DNA of 64,000 nt, from contig CM065646.1 of the NCBI GenBank assembly GCA_033220425.1, positions 5,587,501 through 5,651,500 of the forward strand. Direction: 5' to 3'. Position 1 is the first letter of the stretch; each line of letters begins with the position of its first letter. Position numbers and translations under genes: made by a program. Shown here piece by piece: positions 41,761-55,084 of this stretch. The stretch is from Lepraria neglecta. Lineage: Eukaryota; Ascomycota; Lecanoromycetes; Lecanorales; Stereocaulaceae. The notes under the pieces were generated by a model. It had not been told where the DNA came from, did no database searches, and saw nothing but the letters and a program-made list of their open reading frames with translations.

Positions 41761-42873
41761 TTTTCAGTGATCCCAAGACCTATGGAAGGATGCGAATTTT
41801 CCTTGGTTGCTGAGTCTCAACCACCTTATTTATACCCATCCGCGCACCACTCTCAGTGCGTCTCTCGGGTCCTCCGTCCAAGCTTGGGATTCTTTGTACG
41901 CTTATGCCATAGTAGGATAGGCTGGTCTATCAGGTCTTTGTGGGGAAAGGGTGTCATCAGGGGCCATGGATCCCGTCCAACGAATTATAGCTGGGAACTG
42001 GCAACTGCCCTGACGCGAGTGTAAAAACACTTTTAAACTCGCCATGGATGTAACATTCTCAAATATATCATTCGCAAAACATTCTGTTGCTTGGCCTGAT
42101 ATTATGGCATGTTACTATTATTCTTCGGCAGCTTCGAGTCTCGAGGAGCATGATTTGCTCATCGGTAGGGGCCATAGCCAACAGCGTATAGCTCTCACGA
42201 GTATCAAAGCCCAGGTAACGAGCAACTAGCTCGCATATTGAGGAGTCAATTAGTTTTACGAAGGCTGAGTTGAATAGCTAAAGCATGAAGGCACGGAGGA
42301 ACTGCACTGAGGAACGCAGTGAAATACGCTAAGCCTAATACGGTCTTAGCGCTAAAAATCTTGGCAAAGTTCAAGTCGAGTACAGCTCAAACACCAACAT
42401 CTGAAATTTCTGTCAAGGCGGCCGGCCACCCCCGATCTCCTAGGAACTCGAATCTGCATTCGCATTTTTTGCAGAAACGCATTATGGAAACCACAGAAAG
42501 AGTAGAATTGCATAGCAAGAACATGTACGAAGTCATTTAGTGCCTCTTTAAGACACGCAGGTGGCTCCTCGGTGGCTTTCATGCACCTCCGAGGATCTCC
42601 TATCAAAACAACGTGCGAATCCCGATATGGTAACACTCTTCGGCACTCATATGCAACCCCCACGCACTCGTATGTACACTTGCGGCGCTGCCGACGCCAT
42701 GCACATCAAACCAGCAAACATTGCATACCGAATCGACTCTTTCCAACCAAACCTAACCATGTAAATGCTACCGATACCATGAAACTCCTTTTCATCATCG
42801 TCAAACATTACCACCCTGTTCAATACCTTCCTGCCCAACACTTCCTCTTCTTCTAGAAGACCTGCCTTGATCT
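41761..42873. other. Intergenic, downstream of IQGAP
   Basis: About 1.1 kb. Short frames on both strands (42319-42540, 42352-42663, 42561-42764) without family likeness. Nothing supported. Confidence 0.45.
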
Positions 42874-45800
42874 CTAGTCCTTATCCTTGTAGAATTTTCT
42901 CATGATCAAGTGCAGGAATAAGTTGACATTGACCCTCACTTTCCCATCGGGGAAGAACTCCATGAACTGCGTGTTGTTGTATTGCGCCTGTAACAAGTCG
43001 TCCAGAGGTATCTGCGCACTAGCACCAGGTATCGCAATCGGCCCATTGCTGCCTTCAATAGTGAAGACACCAACTTCATTCGAAGAAAACGTGAGGTCGA
43101 TCTTGTCCCAATGATGCTCACTGTAGCCAGCCCATGCAATAAGAATCCCACGATTCGCAAGGTCTTGGGCTGAGTATTTGAACGAGCCAAATTTTGGTAC
43201 CCGGCCGGACTTTTGGAGTTCGCGCTCGTGCTCCCACTGTTTGGTGAAGGGCATGAGGAAGCGCTTTTTGCCTTTCTTGTTCTGGAGTGTGACCATGGCT
43301 TGCTCAATGTAGTCATTGTACGTCTTGAGTTGCTGTTCCAGATATGTGGCTTGGTCGTTAAGACGAGCGAGAGTGAGGCGGACAGTCTCCAATTCGCGCT
43401 GACGTTGGATACGTCGGCGATGTTTCGTTCGTATGTCGACAGCAATGGCATTGAGGAGGTCTTGGTAGTGGTTATGGCGAGTGAGACGACCGAAATGCTC
43501 GAGTCGAAGGATGTTTTCAAGGGCGGTGCGTTTGAGCTCGGCGTAGCTCATTGCCGAAATATCGACAAGCGTATTGGCCTCCGCATATGCGCCACGCTTC
43601 CTGCTTCCCGCTGAGAGCTCGTCACCGACCAGCATTTCCCAGCGATCTTCGTCTTCCATAGTAATAGGCTTGACCATGATTTGCATCAAGTCACCACCCG
43701 ACTGCACTCGGATAATGTATAGAATACAGCGTTTGGTCTCCATGAACAGTGCTTTGACTTCACCCTCGGGATCTATTCTCCCATGTCAGTCTCTTCTGAA
43801 ACCAGGACACCTAGGATATCATACCTTCAGCTTCGTGGAGCTTGGGATTCAACGTGAGACAGATCTCAGACGTGCTGACGTTCTTAAGCTCGTTTTCGTT
43901 ATTCTTCACATTACCAAGCTCGCGAATGACTTCTTGTAGTATATCATCCCGGTTGGGGCAGATGTATGACACGTCAGCAGCTACAAGATGATGGACCGAG
44001 AAGATGTCCGACATCTTGATGTACAAGGTGGGCTTTGTCCGCGAGTACAGGTCGTTGAACTCATCGATATCGAACTGGGTCTCAGCACTTGGCACATCGA
44101 TCACTAACAGAATCTGGTTAGCATGGTACCGGTTGAGATTCGAGTCATTCAGGAAACTTACAACTGCCCCAGATCTCACCAAGTCGCTCAATTGACTCCC
44201 CAACGTAGCTGTTGAGCGGTTGAAGGAAGATGTTCTCGCCACCAAACAGTCTTCCAGCTGCAGCTTGGCCGACTACTTTGGATACCTCACCAATGTTCCT
44301 CTTGTGCTCCTGGGAGATGCCTCGATCTATGACTCCAAACTTTTCTGGTTCAGTCAGAGCAGGTTGTAGGTAGCCCTTCCACACCCAGTGGCCAACAATC
44401 TGTAATATGTAGCCTTGCTCTTCGTGTTGGAATCTGGAGCTCAGGGTCTGGAACATGTGTTGCGCAATGTACCGGACCCCGAAAGGCATCTTTTGCAGGT
44501 GATCCTCGAGCGCCGCAAAGAATTGATCTGCAATGTCTCGAAGATCTTGGAGATGGGCAATGAAAGTACGCTTCGTTTCTGGGTCACGGATGGCTGCTTC
44601 GCGGGGTATGTCTGGGCTTCGCTGGCTCCTTTGGCCTGTACGGAGCTGCTCATTCTCGATAGCAGATAGGTAGATCTGCATTGGGTCACTTTCGAGGTCG
44701 AGCTCTGGGTTATCGATGATGCCCTCTTTGATGATGGGAGAAAGTATGTCGCGCATGTACTTTCGATCTCGTGGTGACTTGATGTAGGCGCCGAACAGCT
44801 TGGCCCAGAAGAAGTTGCCCCTTAGGTAATCTTGTATAGAAGGACAGTTATCAATCTCTTCTTTCATTGCCCGGGTGATGAGTTTGATGAGATAGTATTC
44901 TTCTCGCCTCTTTTGAGCGTATCCAAACAATCCCATCATTAGATGCTTGACTCGCTCGCACTCCTTCTCCGCAGTAGCTTGTTCCCGAATGCGTTTGAAT
45001 AGCCGAGCTAGATATTGAGGCTGCGTCTGTAATATAAAGAAGAGCTCTTGATAGTGCTCTAGCTTCTTTCTCGAATTCTTGTTGAGTGCTTTGAGGTCGA
45101 ATGGATCCTTGGAAGAGATTTCGGTGTTGGTCAGAAGATGACCGGCAGCACCCCCGAAATGCTTTTGATGCTTGACTACTTCATCCAGCGTGATCTTGTT
45201 CTTGACCAGGAGGGCGATTTTGATGTCCAACTGAGCAATATACTGATCCGCCATCTCATTCTGCCGCACATGTTGCACGACGGTCTTTCGGAGTCTTTCA
45301 AACTCCACCTCTTCGTCGAAGTCGAAGTTACTGTCATTCAGTAAATGCACAAAGCCCTTAACAGTACCAACAGGTGGATTGGCCCCAGTGGTCAAGCTTT
45401 TGTAGGCCTCGCCTTGCAATTTCGCGCGAACAAAGCTTTGCACCTTTACGACTTTCTCCATATTGGCCTTGAAGAATCGTTGCTTCTCCGCGTATTTTGC
45501 GCGGACTAGGATTCCTCGGACGGCAGCCTGAAGTTCAGCTATGCTAGGCTCTTCGTCTTCTAATTGATTGAGGAGATCGCCGACATCTGATCTGATCATC
45601 ATGGCCCTCGAAAGCGCCTGCAGATGGAATATCTCTGGAGTGTTGGATATCAGATCCTCGCGAAGCTTTCGTTGCGAATTCCTGAGATGCTGGCCTCGAA
45701 TACAGGCTTGTAGCAATGCCACCTGCGGCGCGTGTCTTCTCAGGGCCTGAAAATCACTCAAATACCTTCTCCGCAGCAGATAGCCGCGGCCTACAGCCTG

Positions 45801-47990
45801 CATAGCAATGTAGGTTTCCTCTGCATCTCGGAGTGATGATTTCAATTGGAGCAGGTCTCGCCGTAGAGCGTCTCCGCGTACAATGGATTGGGCAGCAACA
45901 ATGGACTTTTGCTGACGGCAGAGCTCATTCCTAGTCTCTTCAAGCCGTTTCCGACACAGATATCCTTTCGAATTCGATTGTAATGAGCGCCAGGCCACGT
46001 CCAAGTTCCTCAAAGTCTGTGCTTCTTTTGCGAGTTTCTGCCGTTTTGCTGTCGCCCTTGCTGCTGCTTGTAGAATCGTCACGGCTTTCTCCGTTTGCTG
46101 CAGGCGTTGCAGGTCGTCTTGAACTCTTTGGCGCTGAAGCATTCCCCTGATAGCCGCTTGTAGACCGTTCACTGTTGCAGCAGCATTTCTAGTCTCTTCA
46201 TACTGCTCATAAACCACATTCCGTCGTAGTGCGCCCCGTATGGCAGCCTGCAAGAATCGGACGCCGGACTCTTCTTTTCTTGTGCGTGACTTGAGATACT
46301 GTGTGTCGACCCTAGCCTTTCGCGCTCGCACAAGACTTTGTAAAGCAACTACCTCCTTCTCCCTATGCCTCCACCTTTCCTCATTGCCTCGCTGGCGGCT
46401 CCGTAACATGAAACCTCGTGCCGCACTTTGAAGGTCCACAGAGAAATTCTTCATACTCAAGCGATAGTCCGCAACCTCTCGTGCCCATTTCCCTCTCATT
46501 ATAGACTGAAGACCCACGAGCAGTTCTTCCGAGTCCCAAAGACCTTGCATCTTGTTTCCTAGCCCCATCCGAACAAGGGATCCTCGTATCTGCGATTGAA
46601 GGTCTAGTATCATCATCTCCTGCTCTGATAGCTCTCTTGCTATTCTCTCATCTTCCGATTCCATGGGCTCCGGCCCCGGCTCTGGTTCTGCGCCAAAGCT
46701 TGCGCCCATGCCAGAGAAGCTAGGCATACTAACACCTGCCTTGTCTAGGCCTTTTTGCATCTCTTCCAGCTCGTGATGTTCGAACTCGAGTTGGCCGACA
46801 AGATTGCCTATCCGGAAATCCACTATGCCCTTTCGGTATAGCAGCCATGACAGCGCGTGAATGCAGTAGATGACTTTAGGAATGTTCTTTTTCTCGTAGA
46901 GGTCGATCAATTCGAAGCGGAAGAGCTCAGGGAGTTCCATATCAGCCAGGAATCGGAAGAAGAGAGCGATGTTGTCTGAGTGACGGAATTGGAGCTTATG
47001 ATGTCGAAAGATACGTATTGGCTGATCAGGGTAGAAAGCTTGGACAATTTCCGCGAGGGTAACTCCATCCCGCAAGGCTTCTTCCAATTGCACGATCGGA
47101 GGTAATGTCTGGTGTATGATATCCTCTATCCATTCCTTTGCTTCTCCAATATGGCAGAGGTACTCGTAGGCCTGCAGGAACTGTCTTTGTTTTTCCATCC
47201 AGTTGTTTTCTGACCACGCCGATGCCCTGACATTGCTCGAGGCTCCTGTTGATTTGGTTGCTCTCGTGGAGTCTGATCGCTTCAGCTGTCTCCGGCCCGC
47301 AAGGCCAGCAACCGATGGCGACATCATTGCGAAGTCCTCACCCGATCCGTTCTGGGCAAATTTCGAGAGGGTTTTGAGATATGGTGTAGATGATTTCTTG
47401 AGAGTGGTAAGATCAGGCGAAGTAAGACTGGGCCCGTGAGGACTCGTGTGATTGTGCTGGTGTTGCCCGTTCCTGTACGACGCAGACGACATAGGTGTGA
47501 TAGACCCAGCCCGATCTAAAGTCATGGAAGTTGGCCTGGCTGGCTTGGGTGCACCGGCGTGGGAGAAATAGTCGTGCCCATCGTAGTGATGTTTTGGAAG
47601 CTCGGCAACGCTTTGGTCATAGATCTTAGGCTTGAGCGTCGGAGCAGGAGGAGAGGAGCTTGGCGCTTGCGGTAGTGGCCTGAGCGATTGTCTCGCAGTC
47701 TTGTATCCTGAAGAAGCGGTCATATCAGATCGACTTGACTCTTCTCTGGCGGTAGCGCGGGTTGGAGACATGTCGCTGATGCCCCGTTTGTAGCCGGCCC
47801 CAAATTGTTGATATGTGCTGGAGGTGTTGGAAGACATGGTGCTAGTGCGGCTCGGAGGAAAAGGGTTCGATGACGAAGAGTAGGCGGAAGAATTCGTGGA
47901 GGCGTTTGATGGCGCATAGCGCAAGGGACTCGATCTGCCAGGAGAATGGTCTGTCGACTTAGATTGTTGAGATGATTGAAAGTAGGCCAT
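42874..47990 (-). CDS. IQG1: IQGAP-family cytokinetic ring protein
   Basis: IQGAP proteins (yeast Iqg1, fission yeast Rng2) gather actin, myosin light chain and calmodulin at the division site and guide contractile-ring or septum assembly. Three exons, 47990-44162, 44103-43825 and 43772-42874, give 1668 residues. In order: a Ser-rich disordered N-terminus (1-255), a calponin-homology domain (about 261-390, 'IHQTLPPIVQLEEALRDGV' to 'HALSWLLYRKG'), a long run of IQ-like repeats (about 460-840, for example 'LQAAIRGMLQRQR', 'LQAVVRG'-type units) for calmodulin-like light chains, a GAP-related domain (about 960-1280, 'YIAQHMFQTLSSRF'), and the RasGAP C-terminal domain in exons 2 and 3, ending 'LFLHLIMRKFYKDKD'. 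Both introns are phase 1. Length and domain order are normal. Divergent from IMP dehydrogenase, 494 bp apart. Confidence 0.94.
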
Positions 47991-48484
47991 GACGACCTCA
48001 GTCGCAGATTCCCTCGTTCCGCTGAAAGCTCGGTAGACCCTTTCTTATGCCCTGACCTAGCGAATGGCACCTGCATTCCTTGTCAAAACACAATGGCAAT
48101 TGTTCGTTCCATTAATGCTATTTTGATTTTCAGAGGATATGACATTCTTCGGAAAGCGGTTTCTGGACCTATGATTTTTCACAGACCGTTAATATCACAA
48201 CGTAGCGAAGTCGTAGAGATGTTGACCATTTGAGAAGGCCAAAATAGAATTGTAAACAATGACGATAAGCGGGCGCTTTTCCTATCGCGCTTAGCGTGTC
48301 GCGGTTAGCTTTCCGCCCACTATCAAAATTCTCGAGGGGTCCAACGCGAACTTTTTCTCTTCTTTCTTGGGAGAAGGTGACTTCAACCCGTCAGCACTAC
48401 GCCGTGATTGAGGCCGACAGTTGACTATATCTTGCTTGGACGATCACAATTGCATTGCCCTCCTCACAAAAGAAACTTCGAGCC
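47991..48484. promoter_or_regulatory. Shared region between IQGAP and IMP dehydrogenase starts
   Basis: 494 bp between two divergent start codons, so it must hold both promoters. CT-rich sequence at 48350-48375 faces the IMP dehydrogenase start. No specific factor site is claimed. Confidence 0.6.
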
Positions 48485-50380
<1,896 letters not shown>

Positions 50381-50549
50381 AGTAGGTGGCCTTGCTTGAC
50401 TGGAAAACAAAGTTCATCCCTCCTTACTCTTACTCTCAAGCGGCGTGATCAAATCTTTCGGTTCTTCTCGAAGTCGTCTTCTACCACCATCTTTCCCCTT
50501 AACTCCATAACAATCCATCAACCTCTTGCTCAACGTCCTCAGCAGGCTC

Positions 50550-51227
50550 CTAAAGCACACACTCCGCACACAACCCCGCCGCAGTCATCGGAAAACACCT
50601 CCCCGCCTTCTTAAACTCCTTACAGCAAACACGAATCACATACCCCTGCTTCTTAACCCTAACAACACAACCCGCTGTATACCCCCACCTCCCATTCTTC
50701 ACACTACACTCAATACACCAACGCCACGGCAACACAGTATCACTAACCCACTGAATTGCATGATCGGAGAACTTGGTTCGGGGCCGGAGACACAGGCATT
50801 TTGCGCATGCATGGGTATCCTGGCCCACGCTCTCCGTGTGGTCTTGTCACGCGTTCTCTGTGGAGCACGGATTGCAGGAGTATTAGACGGTATTTGTTAG
50901 GGTAGACAAAAAACTTAAATATACTAGTAAACAACAAAAATCATTAAACACACTAATTATAGTTTTTATTGAGGAGTGAAAATGGTGGGATGTTAGTTTT
51001 AGGCGGATTATGGATGTTGTGGGGAGGAAATTGGTGATGATTTTGAGGAGTTCGGGAGGGAGGGTTGAGAGGGTGGTAGTAGTAGCATGGTGGGAGTTGG
51101 GAGAAGTGGGTTTGTGATAGGAGGTTGTTGCTGTGAGCGGGGAGATAGGAGTAGACGGGGACTTGGAGGTGAGTGGTGTGAGGAAGATTGAATTGCATGT
51201 GATTGCTAATGCGGAAGACTTAATCAC
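50550..51227 (-). pseudogene. F-box family member A, apparently decayed
   Basis: The F-box core 'LSTLPPELLKIITNFLPTTS' with 'LKLTSHHFHSS' is plain at about 51075-50985, and a Cys-rich tail typical of the local family lies at about 50830-50550 in another frame ('HACAKCLCLRPRTKFSDHA', 'WRWCIECSVKNGRWGYTAG', 'RVCCKEF'). F-box proteins bring substrates to SCF ubiquitin ligases. I find no ATG in frame with the F-box and no clear intron joining F-box and tail, so the gene is probably broken, though an unseen first exon and an intron could restore it. Relatives are at 51.6, 52.3, 53.3 and 59.7 kb. Confidence 0.5.
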
Positions 51228-51572
51228 TGAGCGTTTTAGGATGCTTTGCGAGTAGTTTTGAAGGCTTGTGTGGGAATCTTCGTACTATTTGACAGATCTA
51301 CTAATCTCCCCTTCCTCAGCTTCCCACAAACTGATCAAGGCGCCATCCATCTGCCAATCATCGTCTCAAGCTTCAAAGCCAGGGTTTCAATCCACACAAA
51401 GTCCCAATATCTTCCGCTTCGAGCTCGGGGGACCGCTACCCAATCTCCCTAGCTTCTTGCAACCAGTGCATACCACATATTCAAAACCATAAAGCCAGAA
51501 ATTATCGCCCGGTAAGTAGCCTTCTCGATTGTTGCTGATGCCGCAATCGACGCACTGTCTTAAGCGACCCTC

Positions 51573-51929
51573 TTAGTTGCCGTCTTTGATTTCCCAATTA
51601 GCGTATTTATATAGTAAGCGGGGCGAGGCTGAAGACTCCATGTCTGCGAAGTTCACGTACTGGCGGAGGGAAAGACATGCCGTGCAGGCAAGCCATCTCG
51701 GGTATAAGGGAGCTGACTTTCGTTGGAGGAGTAGGGTTGTGCGCGCGGAAGCTGGGAGAGGGCGACATTTGGGATTGTTTTGTGGAAGTGGGGGTTCGTA
51801 AGTTTGAGGCAGATAGAGGAAGAGAGGGTCGAGTTTGGATATGACTGCGAGATGTAGCTCCGTAGGAAGACGCAAAAGTGGTGTCTGTGAAGCCATGTTG
51901 ATTTCTGTGTTTGGGAGTAGGGCCGACAT
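51573..51929 (-). pseudogene. F-box family member B, frame-shifted
   Basis: Starts at an ATG at 51929 (or 51896) with 'LLRLPTELHLAVISKLDPL', an F-box start. The next conserved part ('SSICLKLTNPHFHKTIPNVAL') is in a different frame, and the cysteine part ('RWLACTACLSLRQYVNF') is back in the first frame. Compared with neighbour C ('LATELQLKIISQLDPLSRIYLKLTNRHFYN...FACFTCVQIR') order and spacing match, so this looks like the same gene with two opposite frame shifts. A short intron is unlikely because the lost frame carries conserved residues. Confidence 0.55.
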
Positions 51930-52282
51930 TCAGCGGCTTTGAGTTGGAATTGAACCAGGTTTGGTAGGAAGGACAGAGGGCTAGAGCCAGAGGTGAATAT
52001 TTTTGTTAATACCTGCGTTAGAGAGCCAGCAAGTTGTTGTGTTATCAACGCTTTGATACGTAATAACAATATACATATGCTCATTGGGAGAATCTAATCT
52101 TTGCTCTATGATTATGTGTTGCCCTCAAGCAAGGTCTTGCATGCAATTGCTGTAGCTCTCTCTTCATGCCCCATCACACATCCGCACCTGACCTTTGATC
52201 ACACCCCCCACTACCGTCTGCATGAGCTTCCAAGACACAACGCTGATACAGGCCAGGACCCCGTCCTTCACACTCTCCCATC

Positions 52283-52699
52283 TTAGCGAACGTTTCGCAA
52301 TGCTTGCAGACCACATTCTATGCAATATCTCCTCGAGTCAGAGAATCTCGATTCAAGTTGTTGGTCGTTGTCGAAGTTCGATCTGCAGCGAATTTGAACG
52401 CAGGTGAAGCAGGCAAAGTAGTCGATGCCATTTTTGATGCCTTTGGTAGAGATGATGCGAGCGTGCAATTGGAGTTGTGCGAGATGGAGCTCATCCTTGG
52501 ACAGCGCAGGGATGATATTGTAGAAATGGCGGTTCGTGAGCTTGAGGTATATGCGCGAAAGGGGATCGAGTTGGCTGATAATCTTGAGCTGCAATTCTGT
52601 GGCAAGGTTGAGTAGTGATGCTGATCTGTGCGACTTGTCGCTGGTTATGGAAAGTTTTCTTGGTAGTGGTATGACTGCAAGACTGGATTGTCTTGTCAC
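52283..52699 (-). CDS. F-box family member C, start not found
   Basis: Open for about 138 codons with 'LLNLATELQLKIISQLDPL' and 'YLKLTNRHFYNIIPAL' (F-box), then 'ACFTCVQIRCRSNF' and 'RRYCIECGLQALR' (two Cys pairs). There is no in-frame ATG anywhere in this stretch; the frame begins after a TAA at GTG. An upstream exon ending at the AAG|AT near 52702 is conceivable, or the start has been lost. The product would be a small SCF adaptor with a zinc-binding type tail. Closest to member B. Confidence 0.45.
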   Translation of the reverse strand: MTRQSSLAVIPLPRKLSITSDKSHRSASLLNLATELQLKIISQLDPLSRIYLKLTNRHFYNIIPALSKDELHLAQLQLHARIISTKGIKNGIDYFACFTCVQIRCRSNFDNDQQLESRFSDSRRYCIECGLQALRNVR

Positions 52700-53291
52700 A
52701 TCTTAGAATGATGTTTTGTTTGCTAATGGATCGTGCAGTCGGGACTTTCGTGATCTGTGCAAGCCAGTGAAGCGTCATCATCGATCACGTGAAGAGAGCA
52801 ACAAACAAAATGTGCTAAGCTTGATGATCATGAAGAATTGTTGATATTCGAAGGGCAAGACATGCTTTACAATTGCGATCTGTTGTTGCTACCATAACTC
52901 CAGCACAGAACTTGTAAAGAAGGTTGCAAGCATGATATTGCATACTGAGTCTTTGCATTGCAAGCGACATTGATAGAAATACGACTTCTCCTGCGGGTTA
53001 TTCAAGTTTCAATTCCGTGAGCACTATGCTGTACTCTCCCTTTCGTCAGGACTTTCTCTGCGAAGAACTATGCTATTAAACGCGGCAAGCTACCAGTATT
53101 CATGTGAGCTCCTTCCTCAACCACCCAGCCCTCGCTCAACTGCCAAGTCTGCTGACACTTTCCCTGCTCAAGTGTCAACAGTACTAGCATATCTAGTGAC
53201 ACTTTCAGCTCGTGCTTCTACAAAACCATGGGTTGGTACCTGGATCTTCTCTCCTCGTTCCCAACGCAGTCCTTCCTTCAAGTCAACACCA
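52700..53291. other. Intergenic between divergent F-box genes
   Basis: About 590 bp. The frame leading into member D is open from 53070 but the first plausible start is the ATG at 53292. No other signal. Confidence 0.45.
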
Positions 53292-53621
53292 ATGGACCCA
53301 ATCCCTCAAATTCAGGCACCTAACGCGAAGCCCACAATGTCTTCTACCTCGCCTTTGATGATGCTACCCTCTGAGCTGCACCTGGCGATCGCGGACGAGC
53401 TCGGTTTCCCAGACAATATGTGCTTTCGGATGGCGAATTGCCACCTCTATAGCCTCATAGCACCTCTCACCTACCAACAGGGACTTCAGGCCGAGTGGAC
53501 CCCATTTGCACTTGAGAATCACCTGAAAATATGTCAGTATTGCACTCGTCTCCGACCCCTTTACAAATTCTTGGAGAACCCCAATAGGCGGGTGCCTTAT
53601 TATACTGGGCGATATATTTAG
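53292..53621 (+). pseudogene. F-box family member D, cut by a transposon
   Basis: ATG at 53292, then 'LMMLPSELHLAIADELGFPDN' and 'CFRMANCHLYSLIAPLTYQQG' (F-box), then 'HLKICQYCTRLRPLYKFLEN' (first Cys pair), nearest to member E at 59.7 kb. The frame stops after 109 residues at a TAG made of the TA target dinucleotide plus the first base (G) of the inserted Mutator-like element. Member E goes on for another 100 residues with three more Cys pairs, so the C-terminal half is missing here. The sequence beyond the transposon shows no clear continuation. The N-terminal F-box part could still be expressed. Confidence 0.65.
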
Positions 53622-54514
53622 GCTTCCCCTCAGCGTACACCCTGTTTCAATAGGCGTACACCCTATCTCACTAGGCGTACACCCTTTCAGAACGAGGTAT
53701 ATAATCTATCTAACAAATTACTCCTAGCAAAGAATAGAAGCTCCAGCCGGCCAGTTGTCTGATTGCTGTCTAACCTCACGAACCAATCGTCTCGCTGATG
53801 TAATTGCCTCAGAAGAGCCTGGACCGGAGTCAACGTGCCAAGTGCTTCTGCCCTTACGTTTGCCTTAATATTGTAGATGTCAGAAGGCGTCAGGAAAGGA
53901 TTCTCTTCGTCTAAGCCGAGACGTAGGGAGGCGAGGACCTTGGCCGGCTTCGAGCCTGTCCGTGATTGGTTGATTATAGCCTTCTCCTGTTCTTTCGTCC
54001 TAGCAATCTTCCGCAGAGAACTATGAGACCCCTCAATGGTAGGCCCGTGATTATGGCCACTATGAGTGATCTTATATTGCCAAATCTCCTCCTCCGTCGT
54101 ACGCCAGGCTATAATCTTGAAGGGACAGTCGATGAGAACACTGTCGGTAATACGTTTTCCAGTACTCTTGCTGTTCTTCTCAGGCTTGCCCCCGCGGTCA
54201 CATCATATCCAAGCTCTGCGGTCAAGTTTAGTCTTTTTGAATTTTTTGGTGCGTCCTTTAACTACGGCGTAGCCCTGCGGGCCCGTATACCACTGAATCC
54301 TAAGGATGAGACTGTCGAGCAGAGTGTCTTTCCAGTCCGCCGGCGGCGGTTGTAGATGCATAGCGGTGGGGATAGAGGTGGGAGAGAATATAATGAAGCC
54401 TAGGTGTTTTGGTGGGGAGATCTGAAAGGGTGTACGCCTAGTGAATTCGGGGGTGTACGCCTAGTGAGATAGGGTGTACGCCTACTGAAACAGGGTGTAC
54501 GCTGAGGGGAAGCC
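53621..54514 (-). mobile_element. Mutator-like DNA transposon, internally shortened
   Basis: 894 bp with long inverted ends: 53621-53695 matches the reverse complement of 54422-54514, both starting GGCTTCCCCTCAGCG and built of tandem units of the type TAGGCGTACACCC (the right end has one extra unit). Inside, the minus strand reads like the N-terminal part of a Mutator-like transposase with a FAR1/WRKY-type zinc finger: 'PFKIIAWRTTEEEIW', 'THSGHNHGP', 'PSDIYNIKANVRAEALG', 'LLRQLHQRDDWFVRLD'. The catalytic DDE part is absent, so it is non-autonomous. Flanking bases share only TA; the 8-10 bp duplication expected for Mutator types is not seen, so the family call rests on the coding remnant and the class is not certain. 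Confidence 0.7.
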
Positions 54515-54516
54515 TA

Positions 54517-55084
54517 ACTTTATGGATAGCATATTATCATTGTGCCTAGCCGCTTTGACAACATCACCGAGGCGTCAGAACGATCCCGCGTGACATGGGC
54601 CTCTTGTATGGTACGGCTCGTACTTCTGTTAGTGGGAATGGCCACACGGTGCCAATTCGGGCATGCTGTGAGACCCTATGCGCACCCTCAAACACACACT
54701 CTCGCAGTCTGCTTTCGTGCCGTCTAGATGCGCTCTCGGAAATGTGGCGACTTCGAGAATGTCTCCTGATGAAACAGCGAAGGAGTGTGGTTCCCGTGAT
54801 TGCGACACACTTTGGTTGATCCATTGCTCGTCTGATTGTGATTGTTTGCAGCTGCCCTTGTTCCTGTGATTGGTGGCTTTCAGCTTTTTGACACTATATC
54901 GCTCTAATTTAACCGAAGAAGGTTAGCCGTTCCCGGAGGACAGTCATTCCCGAGTTCCCGACATCTACATCGGCATCCTATCCATAGGTTGAACTTGCAA
55001 TACCTTGATCTCTGACCCATCACTAACGGCATCATTGCTAGCAATTGGCCAAAACCCAAAATCAAGACTGAAAGAACTCAGCTC
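54517..55084. other. Intergenic, oxidoreductase promoter region
   Basis: About 570 bp between the transposon and the FAD-linked oxidoreductase. May contain remains of the cut F-box gene, but no homologous Cys pairs could be read. No other gene. Confidence 0.45.

Noticed and set aside
42936-43520. 194-codon frame on the minus strand overlapping the IQGAP end
   Set aside because: It is an alternative frame of the same bases; the RasGAP C-terminal domain is in the other frame.
53610-54525. An 8-10 bp target duplication around the Mutator-like element
   Set aside because: I compared the bases left of 53621 and right of 54514; beyond TA they do not match, with or without shifting the ends by two bases.
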